NCBI GenBank assembly: GCA_000174895.1
Contig: ACOK01000003.1
Location: 4,416 to 47,962 of the forward strand
DNA from: Ruminococcus flavefaciens FD-1
GTDB lineage: Bacteria; Bacillota; Clostridia; Oscillospirales; Ruminococcaceae
Reading direction: 5' to 3'
Length of the DNA stretch: 43,547 bases
Within the stretch, counting starts at the first letter, position 1. Each line of letters starts with the position of its first letter. Made by a program: the position numbers and the translations under genes. Positions 26,501 through 32,301 of this stretch are shown here, in pieces. A model generated the notes under the pieces. The model made no database searches. It was not told where the DNA came from and was given only the letters and a program-made list of their open reading frames with translations.

Positions 26501-28220
26501 GTACCTCATAGATATTGCAGGCAACATAAAGATACGTCCGCTGTGGCTGCTTCCGCTGCCGAGATATATATGCCTTGACGAGATAAGGAAGGAATACAGC
26601 GGCAGCGCAGAAAAGAACTGCCTTGACGTAGTGATCGGCAAATGGGATGATCTGTACGAGCGCAGACAGGATATCATGACCATTCCTTTTTCGGCAAAAG
26701 GCGATCTGTGTGTTTACGGTGCGCAGGGAAGCGGTCTGGATATGTTCTTTATTACCCTTATCTACTCCATGATAGAGCAGTATTCGCCCGAAGAAGTGAA
26801 TATCCATATTCTTGATTTTGATTCCGGATATCTGAAGGTTTTTGAGCCTGCACCTCAGGTGGGAAGCGTTCTGCTTTCTGATGAGACCGAAAATATCGAA
26901 AAATTCATCGCAGGCATGAAAAATGAGATAATCAGCAGAAACAAACTGTTTGCTCCGTACGGCGGTGAATACAGGGAGTATTGCAGACATTCGGGAAATA
27001 CCGTTCCGAATATAGTTGTTATCATCAATAACTATTCTCTTTTCACCGAGGAATATGAAAAACTGATCTTTGATCTTGCATACATCGTGCGTGAGGGCGT
27101 GAAAGTCGGAGTGTACACTGCGCTTGGCTCACTTACTTCAAATATACATTCACGTGTAAAGCAGAACATAGGACAGCATATCACCATGAGAATGAATGAT
27201 AAGATGGAATACACCAATATCCTCGGCAAGACATCGGGCATTATTCCATCGGAATACAAGGGCAGAGGTCTGGTAAAGTACGGCGTTCATGTCTATGAAT
27301 TCCAGACAGCGGATATACTTCCTGTTGACCCTTACTCAGAGGAGACTGATCCGAAGGATACAGATCCTACATTATACATAAGGGAGCTTTGCAAAGCCGC
27401 TTCTGAAAAATACAGCACATCCGCAAAAAGTGTTGTAAATACCAATGCTGTCATGGAAAAAACAGCGCTTTTAGTATCAGCAGGGGATATAACATCAGTT
27501 CCTCTCGGTCAGATCGCTGACAGTGAGGAGATATATCGTGCTGATCTCAGCGATGTGTACATGACCTTTGTATCATCTTATGATACCGGCAGGCTTTCGG
27601 CGTATGCAGAGTATATGGCAGAGGCTGTTTCGGCGGATAAGAATGTAGAGGTATACCTGATCGACACGATATCGGGAATTGCTCCGCCTTCGGATAAAAA
27701 GAACTATACCTTCGTCAGTGCTGATGACCTTGAACAGTGGAAGGATAAATTCGCTGAGATATACGTGGGACGTGACAATGCCATGATCGATGAGGGAGAC
27801 AAAAACTACCGCCTCCCTGACAATTTCGGACACGTTTACATTATTATAAACGGATTCGAGGAACTATCAAAAATAAATATCAACTGCATGGCTAATCTGG
27901 TTGAAGCTATGCTTTATTGCAGCAGTCACAGGATCCATTACATAGTTCTTGACACTTATGATAAAATGAAAGCGCCCTGCGGATGCTATGAAACGATAAT
28001 CGTAACAGGTCCCCGTGACAGAGGAGTTCTGTATCTGGATAATGCCCATGATGAATGGTTCGATCAGCTGGGCATCTGGCTGGGAAGCGGATTCAACAGT
28101 CAGGAACTGTTCACGGCAGGAAGAGCCGAAAAGACAGAATCATCCGATAATACAGGCGTTATTATCAGGAACAGAAAAGCCGTGGGAAAAATCTATCTGG
28201 AGGGTGATAACAATGGATAA
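23514..28220 (+). CDS. essC: EssC-type type VII secretion ATPase
   Basis: Membrane motor of T7SSb, 1568 residues. Residues about 100-185 are an FHA domain (DISIGQ, SGNHAVIS, DMESKNGTFVNNR), with a less clear FHA-like domain before it. Two membrane helices lie at about 263-283 and 288-312. The first FtsK/SpoIIIE ATPase domain has Walker A GTTGSGKS (from residue 712) and Walker B FIVCDEFAEL (about 844). The second has a degenerate Walker A, GAQGSGLD (about 1069), lacking the Lys, and ends in a hydrophobic strand without the acidic pair (IVVIINNY). The third (about 1330-1560) is further decayed. Start GTG at 23514 was chosen because AGGTG precedes it and the FHA fold begins there; it shares one base with the previous stop. 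An ATG at 23454 would add 20 residues overlapping the previous gene. Confidence 0.95.
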   Translation: MLSVTLIQNTALSMITLPDKKEGRYFIEYYKGDGQKHTIAIDGKENSWMISSGMHCRIKEEKGYSGAHVIEDNDLFSVEIDGEECIILSEPVVQEKCMYMKLFLKNDDADISIGQKSDNIISINSRYVSGNHAVISRKNGVWTVNDMESKNGTFVNNRRITSSELRAGDTVSILGYKFIIGDCFISANIFDENIVYNKDVLYEKPAFTPIKKPAYENTKAEKKFFYRALKLNEKVVTEKSIELEAPPALEKRRDTSSILRFGPSFTMCLGSVMTAGFSVLASHYRHQPIGYVMPSIIMACTMMCSAILWPLLLNKSMKKLEKKKRRERLELYSGYLSNARSEIERIINDESDVMNEINYNADRCAALAVGNGETPDKYLWCKNINDVDFLKVCIGKGDMEPIIDLKYPPKKLSLITDPLSDNLYQLVNEERKLKNVNIPVSLKDGCLCGCTGDKTAAEEFVKALVVQLTSLYSYDELKLVFIYNSADEAVWNYARWLPHVWNESNSFRYIASSSQDIKELSVQLEKEVTDRSGDSECSAPYFLIITSDRELTEQLNPIKQILKSYKDIRFSLVTLFYMRNYLDSDIIFDFAESGRACMYKRGTNEKEGSGTEDEVQEFIPDHISREAFTGFIDRISNIKLDVVSERYKLPKMVTFLEIFGVSKTEHLNCLTRWAENDPSKSLQTPIGVTQSGDNFYIDLHEKYHGPHGLIAGTTGSGKSETIISFILSIAVNYSPEEAAFLIIDYKGGGLADAFESVERVTVDGKEIERTVKLPHLAGTLTNLDGATIERSRISIESELKRRQNMFKVARKLSGEGTMDIYKYQELRRNGMELEALPHLFIVCDEFAELKAQQPDFMDSLVSTARIGRSLGVHLILATQKPDSVVSPQIWSNSRFKICLKVQDKADSTAVIHCPDAAEIKTTGRFYLQVGYNEQFSLGQSAWCGADYTEVNRKHAEKERSAELISSTGTVLCEKVTKNNSRRSEEHTISELVAVRQYLIDIAGNIKIRPLWLLPLPRYICLDEIRKEYSGSAEKNCLDVVIGKWDDLYERRQDIMTIPFSAKGDLCVYGAQGSGLDMFFITLIYSMIEQYSPEEVNIHILDFDSGYLKVFEPAPQVGSVLLSDETENIEKFIAGMKNEIISRNKLFAPYGGEYREYCRHSGNTVPNIVVIINNYSLFTEEYEKLIFDLAYIVREGVKVGVYTALGSLTSNIHSRVKQNIGQHITMRMNDKMEYTNILGKTSGIIPSEYKGRGLVKYGVHVYEFQTADILPVDPYSEETDPKDTDPTLYIRELCKAASEKYSTSAKSVVNTNAVMEKTALLVSAGDITSVPLGQIADSEEIYRADLSDVYMTFVSSYDTGRLSAYAEYMAEAVSADKNVEVYLIDTISGIAPPSDKKNYTFVSADDLEQWKDKFAEIYVGRDNAMIDEGDKNYRLPDNFGHVYIIINGFEELSKININCMANLVEAMLYCSSHRIHYIVLDTYDKMKAPCGCYETIIVTGPRDRGVLYLDNAHDEWFDQLGIWLGSGFNSQELFTAGRAEKTESSDNTGVIIRNRKAVGKIYLEGDNNG

Positions 28221-28464
28221 GATACTTACAGAGGTCTACCTCCCTGCAAGCGGAAAGACCTATGAGATATTCCTAAGCGAGGATATGTACGTCTATGAAG
28301 CCGTGAAGCTGCTGACGGATATATTCACAGAGATATCAGCGGGTTTCTTCTGCGGAAGCGGCAGTGATGTTCTGTGCAGGCGTGAGGACGGAAAGATATA
28401 TGATCCCGGAAAAAAGCTGTCGGAATCCGGCATAAGGAATCACTCAAAACTGATGATAATGTGA
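28213..28464 (+). CDS. esaB: EsaB/YukD ubiquitin-like protein
   Basis: Small ubiquitin-like partner of T7SSb systems, 83 residues. The sequence gives a beta-grasp pattern: ILTEVYLPASGKTYEIFLS, then a helix VYEAVKLLTDIFTEI, and the ending KKLSESGIRNHSKLMIM (typical final strand). It is longer than the frame shared with essC suggests; ATG at 28213 lies inside the last codons of essC (8-base overlap), which supports translational coupling. In Staphylococcus EsaB is needed for full secretion, and YukD in Bacillus plays a like role. Confidence 0.85.
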   Translation: MDKILTEVYLPASGKTYEIFLSEDMYVYEAVKLLTDIFTEISAGFFCGSGSDVLCRREDGKIYDPGKKLSESGIRNHSKLMIM

Positions 28465-28617
28465 TCAAAAAAAGGGGGCAAGCTTCAGCAGCATGGTGGG
28501 TATCACTCAGCATGGAAGGTGGTAAAAAACAGCCAAAAAATTTTTTTGTACCGATTTAACGCCATTTGTGAAGTGCTCTGAAAACTAAAATAACTAAAAT
28601 ATTAAGATTTGCATTTT

Positions 28618-28649
28618 TTGAAAGTGCCGTTTTTCATTTGTGCTATAAT
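28618..28649 (+). promoter_or_regulatory. extended -10 promoter for the WXG100 transcript
   Basis: TGCTATAAT (28641-28649) is a perfect extended -10 box. A TTGAAA (28618-28623) lies 20 bp upstream, too far for a good -35. The 150 bases before this hold AT-rich DNA, including an A/T palindrome near 28535-28548, and no gene. A separate strong promoter would allow WXG100 proteins to be made in excess over the machine. Confidence 0.65.
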
Positions 28650-28655
28650 ATAATC

Positions 28656-28845
28656 ACAGAGTTGAGGTAAACGCAAAGAACTTCACGGACAGATGAATGC
28701 ATAAGATGCAAAGACGGAAAGACGTCACCGTCAGATATCAGAAGCAGACTCCATGCCGGAAGCTTTGAAACCGGAACTCAATATTACAAAACATCAACGT
28801 TCATGATCCTATGAACACAATAACAAATTATATCACAGGAGGTTA
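28656..28845 (+). ncRNA. structured 5' leader of the WXG100 transcript, class unknown
   Basis: About 190 transcribed bases lie before the first WXG100 gene. Simple hairpins can be drawn: GACGG (28713-28717) with CCGTC (28728-28732); CCGG (28756-28759) with CCGG (28771-28774); GTTCAT (28799-28804) with ATGAAC (28811-28816). GCAAAG occurs twice (near 28673 and 28707). The last hairpin ends about 20 bases before the AGGAGG. I could not fit it to any riboswitch class that I know. It may be a cis-regulatory RNA, an RNase-protecting leader, or neither. Confidence 0.4.
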
Positions 28846-28851
28846 TAAACC

Positions 28852-29166
28852 ATGCCAAATATCAGAAACCTTACAGATGGTACCGATGCATTAAGACAGG
28901 GTGCTGCACAGATCAGCAATATTGCAACAGAATTTTTCAAGGAGTACGAAGCTATCTACTCAGTATTTGATAATGAACTTGAGGCATCATGGATCGGCTC
29001 AGGTGAAAAAGAGTTTGCAGCTAACACAGAAGCTACAAAGCCAAAGTTCAAGGCTCTTTACGATCTTATGAATGAATACAGCGAACATCTTATCAAGATC
29101 GCTGATGCTTATGACAGCCAGGCTCAGGAAGTCGCAAACGCTGCAAACAGCATTTCTTTTGATTAA
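28852..29166 (+). CDS. WXG100-family secreted protein 1
   Basis: Type VII secretion substrate/partner of 104 residues, a helical hairpin. The turn motif is SWIGSGE (Trp47-Ile-Gly), flanked by helices ALRQGAAQISNIATEFFKEYEAIYSVFDNEL and KPKFKALYDLMNEYSEHLIKIADAYDSQA. The canonical C-terminal YxxxD/E signal is not evident. AGGAGG precedes the ATG by 8 bases, a strong site fitting high output. It is the first gene of a transcript with two more WXG100 genes, and likely forms dimers with itself or with the next protein. Confidence 0.92.
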   Translation: MPNIRNLTDGTDALRQGAAQISNIATEFFKEYEAIYSVFDNELEASWIGSGEKEFAANTEATKPKFKALYDLMNEYSEHLIKIADAYDSQAQEVANAANSISFD

Positions 29167-29201
29167 TAACAACTATTGAATATTTAATGAGGTGAATTAA
29201 A

Positions 29202-29519
29202 ATGGCAAATAATGAAAGAGTATTTATAAATTCCGATCAGATCAGAGACTGCGCAGAAAAGATCAATAGTCACGATATAAATATCGCTGATCTTCTCGCT
29301 CAGTTTGAGCAGGTAATGAGAGAGGTTGATTCAATATGGGATTCAGAAGCAAATGATGCAATGAACGAGGCTTTCTTAAATCTCAAGCCTTCTTTCGAGA
29401 AGTTCCACAGCTATAACCAGAAGATAGTTAACCATCTCAGAACAAACGTTGCAGAAGCAAGAGATGCTCTTGACGAAGCTCTCAGAAACAACGTATCAAA
29501 TCTCAGACGTACTATATAA
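29202..29519 (+). CDS. WXG100-like secreted protein 2 (WDS variant)
   Basis: 105 residues with the same two-helix plan as its neighbour. The turn reads SIWDSEANDAMNEAF, so Trp46 is kept but Gly is replaced by Ser (W-D-S). Helices: IRDCAEKINSHDINIADLLAQFEQVMREV and KFHSYNQKIVNHLRTNVAEARDALDEAL. Its N-terminal Cys17 is unusual. AGGTG lies 7-8 bases before the ATG, a weaker site than for protein 1. Altered turn motifs are common in WXG100 partners that form heterodimers, which is the likely role with protein 1 or 3. Confidence 0.88.
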   Translation: MANNERVFINSDQIRDCAEKINSHDINIADLLAQFEQVMREVDSIWDSEANDAMNEAFLNLKPSFEKFHSYNQKIVNHLRTNVAEARDALDEALRNNVSNLRRTI

Positions 29520-29537
29520 TAAGAAACTGACCAAGGG

Positions 29538-29575
29538 ACTTGTTTTCACGGGGAAGATATCCTGTGAAAGCAAGT
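29538..29575 (+). other. intercistronic RNA hairpin between WXG100 protein 2 and the lipoprotein
   Basis: ACTTGTTTTCACGGG (29538-29552) pairs with CCTGTGAAAGCAAGT (29561-29575) at 13 of 15 positions (the other two being G-U or C-A), with an 8-nt loop. No T-run follows, so it is not a classical terminator. It may protect the 3' end of the WXG100 message or slow transcription, giving less lipoprotein than WXG100. Confidence 0.7.
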
Positions 29576-29603
29576 TCTTGATATGAACACAAGGGAGCAT
29601 GAT

Positions 29604-31724
29604 ATGAAAAAGCATAAACGAGCAGTAAGCTTTCTTACAGCGGTCCTGATGATGGCAACATTTGTGTTTTCTTTTACAAGCTGCGGAATGGACAAGCTTT
29701 TTGAAGAAAACTCAGGTAACGGGGATCCTTCCAATCTTGCCGCTGACGGAGAGCTTTCAAACAGCGAATGGCTGGCTATGATCAATGACGCTTTCGGAAT
29801 CGAAAAGCCGGAAGATATGGACGAGATCGAAAATGCTAAGGACTGGGGATTTATCAAAGAGGATGAGAATATAGATCCGGACGCACCCATAACCGATGAG
29901 TTCGCAACCAAGACTCTTATGAGAGCAACAGGCTTCGTTAGCCCTGATGCATCAGATGAGGAGATCGCAAGGATGGCTGTAGAAAAAGGCATCGTAACGC
30001 CTGACAGAGATATGTCGGATCCTTCTTCTGCTGCTGAAGCTCTTGAAGATGGAAAAGATCAGTGGGCTCATAAGAAATTTGACTATTCTGAAAATATAGA
30101 GTATAATGAGAGAGTACATGATTTTTCAGAGACTCTTTCAGCCGTTGATTTTGAAATATCAAAGGACGGCAATGTAATAATGCCTTCTGAAAAGGCTAAT
30201 GAGCTTGTGAAGGATGATGTATTCGTTCTGCCGCCAAGTGATGCGGAACCTGACGGTATCGCTCTGAAGGTGCTGAACGTCAAGCCAAACGGCGACGGCA
30301 CTTCTACAGTAAGGAGCTGTCAGGCTAAGCTTGAGGAACTCTATTCACGTCTTCAGGTATCAGGCGGATTCTCTCCTGATATTGACAAGATCGAGCCTCT
30401 TGCCGAAGATGTCAAGATCACAAGCGGTTCTATCCAGGATGTAGTGAATAACAGCAGTGAGCCGTGTACGATAATGCCGCTGGGCAATTCGGCTGACGAA
30501 AGCAATGTCAAGCCGATGGTATCGATTCCTTCGTTTACTATCCAGGTGCCTATCAAGCCGAAGGAAAAAACACTTGATAACGGTTCCAAAGCATCCGGGG
30601 AACTTCAGCTTTATGCAACTTTCAGCGACATTAATCTTAATGCAGATATCGACCTTGATCTTCACTGGTTCGATACACCTGATATCGATGCCTATGTAAC
30701 TCTTGATTACAAGCAGGCATACGGAATAAAGCTCAATGGCCTTGTAGAAAACTCACAGGATTTTAAAGACGCATATAAAGGTCTCAGCGATGAGGCAATG
30801 CTTGCGGCTATGAACGGTGAGGTATTTGAGGGAGAACAGGAAGTCGCAAGAGTGCCTATACAGATCTGTACAGGTCTCAGTGTGGATTTTGTAGTTTCAT
30901 TTGTAGTAAGCGCAAACGGCTATATATCATTTGAAATGACATTCCAGCATACAAAGGGATTTGAAATGCACAACTCTCATATCAAGACCATAAGTACTTC
31001 TGAAAAGGTCGATCAGAGCCTGATAGTATCAGGTTCAGTCGGATTCCTGTTCTCATTCCAGCTGGCATTCCACTGCACACTTGTAAAGGAAGACATCGTT
31101 GCAGTTGATCTCAGAGTAGGTCCTGTGATGGAGGCTAAACTGAGCGTATACAGTGATGTCGCGTGCCTGGATGTCATGTTCTATGGAATGGCGACGATAG
31201 GGTTGAAATTCCACCCGATAATAGAAGATATAATAGGAAATCCGGAATTGACGATAACGCTGGCGGATGACAGCAATTCTCCTGTCAAGGGTACAATTCA
31301 TATTGAATTCAAGGATGGACATTTCAATGTTGTTGACAGTTGTACTCACGGACAGAACACAACAACGACCACGACTACTGAAAACAAACCTGTGATCCAC
31401 GCAGGAGCACTTGTTCTTGAAAAGGCATATTATTCAATTGCTGCCGGATCGGAAATGACGATCGGAATCAAGTCTATGCCTTCGGATCTGGAACTCAGCG
31501 ATCTTGTATGGTCAAGCAGTGCACCTGAAAAGGTAACTGTTGACGGCAATGGCAATATCAAGGCAGTTGCCGCAGGTTCAGCGGTAATAACAGTAAAGTC
31601 CAAGGACGGCAAGCATACATACAGCTGTACAATAACCGTACAGCAGGCAGCTGATCAAAACGCTCCGAGCAATGTAGGATTTGCTGTTGACAGAGAGCAG
31701 TTCGTGGAAATAATAGCAGCTTAA
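29604..31724 (+). CDS. Big2-domain lipoprotein of the WXG100 operon
   Basis: 706 residues. A lipoprotein leader ends in the lipobox FTSC (Cys27), so it is anchored to the outer face of the membrane. Residues about 45-115 show an SLH-like pattern (SEWLAMINDAFGI, DPDAPITDEFATKTLMRATGF). A long central part (about 150-570) is beta-rich without a recognised family. A Thr run (TTTTTTTENK, near 585) links to a Big2-type Ig domain (about 605-685: KVTVDGNGNIKAVAAGSAVITV). ATG at 29604 was chosen since AAGGGAG precedes it and the leader is then compact; an in-frame ATG at 29583 exists. It lies between WXG100 genes 2 and 3, so a wall-side role in substrate handling is possible. Confidence 0.85.
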   Translation: MKKHKRAVSFLTAVLMMATFVFSFTSCGMDKLFEENSGNGDPSNLAADGELSNSEWLAMINDAFGIEKPEDMDEIENAKDWGFIKEDENIDPDAPITDEFATKTLMRATGFVSPDASDEEIARMAVEKGIVTPDRDMSDPSSAAEALEDGKDQWAHKKFDYSENIEYNERVHDFSETLSAVDFEISKDGNVIMPSEKANELVKDDVFVLPPSDAEPDGIALKVLNVKPNGDGTSTVRSCQAKLEELYSRLQVSGGFSPDIDKIEPLAEDVKITSGSIQDVVNNSSEPCTIMPLGNSADESNVKPMVSIPSFTIQVPIKPKEKTLDNGSKASGELQLYATFSDINLNADIDLDLHWFDTPDIDAYVTLDYKQAYGIKLNGLVENSQDFKDAYKGLSDEAMLAAMNGEVFEGEQEVARVPIQICTGLSVDFVVSFVVSANGYISFEMTFQHTKGFEMHNSHIKTISTSEKVDQSLIVSGSVGFLFSFQLAFHCTLVKEDIVAVDLRVGPVMEAKLSVYSDVACLDVMFYGMATIGLKFHPIIEDIIGNPELTITLADDSNSPVKGTIHIEFKDGHFNVVDSCTHGQNTTTTTTTENKPVIHAGALVLEKAYYSIAAGSEMTIGIKSMPSDLELSDLVWSSSAPEKVTVDGNGNIKAVAAGSAVITVKSKDGKHTYSCTITVQQAADQNAPSNVGFAVDREQFVEIIAA

Positions 31725-31738
31725 AGGAAGGGTTAATA

Positions 31739-32077
31739 ATGAGCAATATCACAAGAGCCGAACTTGAAGAAATGAGAATAGCAGCAGCAAAGATAGTATC
31801 GATTGCTGATCAGTTCAGAGATGAGTATACTGCTATGTATATGGTAATACACGATAGACTTGTTAATTCATGGGTCGGTGTTGACAGTGATTCGTTTGTT
31901 AACAACGTAGACAGCGTAAGGTACAAATTCGATAATATGTTTGATACAATGAATGATTACGCAAGAGCCATTCTGGATGCTGTTGAAAGGTACGAAGAAC
32001 AGATCCGTGAAATGGAAGAAGCTGCAAGAAGAATGGAATTTGAAGCGGAAATGGGAAATCAGCAGGATCTGATCTGA
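31739..32077 (+). CDS. WXG100-family secreted protein 3
   Basis: 112 residues. The turn SWVGVDSDSF (Trp45-Val-Gly) sits between helices EEMRIAAAKIVSIADQFRDEYTAMYMVIHDRL and VRYKFDNMFDTMNDYARAILDAVERYEEQIREMEEAARRMEF. The C-terminal helix is longer and more charged than in the other two. AAGGAAGGG precedes the ATG by about 7 bases, 14 bases after the lipoprotein stop. Last gene of the locus; a terminator follows 33 bases later. Protein 1 and this one both keep W-x-G, while protein 2 has W-D-S. Confidence 0.9.
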   Translation: MSNITRAELEEMRIAAAKIVSIADQFRDEYTAMYMVIHDRLVNSWVGVDSDSFVNNVDSVRYKFDNMFDTMNDYARAILDAVERYEEQIREMEEAARRMEFEAEMGNQQDLI

Positions 32078-32109
32078 GGATTCTCTGAAGTTGGGAAACA
32101 TTATGTAAT

Positions 32110-32151
32110 AAACACCGTATGAAGCGTCGATGGATGCTTTGTACGGTGTTT
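32110..32151 (+). terminator. terminator of the secretion locus
   Basis: AAACACCGTA (32110-32119) pairs with TACGGTGTTT (32142-32151), with an inner AAGC/GCTT pairing in the loop. The T content at the 3' arm is modest (four T, then CGTTT). Confidence 0.85.
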
Positions 32152-32215
32152 TCGTTTATCATTGATGTTTATTTTGACATGATACAAAATGATATAATAA
32201 TGGAAAAATATGTCA

Positions 32216-32244
32216 TTTACCCTTCTGAAAATATACTATATAAT
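32216..32244 (+). promoter_or_regulatory. promoter of the GH43 gene
   Basis: -35 TTTACC (32216-32221), 17-bp spacer, -10 TATAAT (32239-32244). A small hairpin CATAGC/GCTATG (32263-32282) lies in the leader before AAAGGAG. The palindromic site of the two mannanase genes is not present here, so this gene probably answers to a different signal. Confidence 0.6.
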
Positions 32245-32301
32245 ATAGATAGAAGAAAGTTGCATAGCTTTAGGCGGCTATGAGACGAAAGGAGTATTAT
32301 T

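Noticed and set aside
28656..28845. Possible cyclic di-GMP (GEMM-I) riboswitch because of ACGCAAAG
   Set aside because: The conserved 5' GGCAAACC part and the GAAA-capped stem do not occur in the right order; kept only as a leader of unknown class.
32174..32198. TTGACA and TATAAT before the GH43 gene
   Set aside because: They are only 13 bp apart, too close for a sigma-A promoter; the pair at 32216/32239 fits better.
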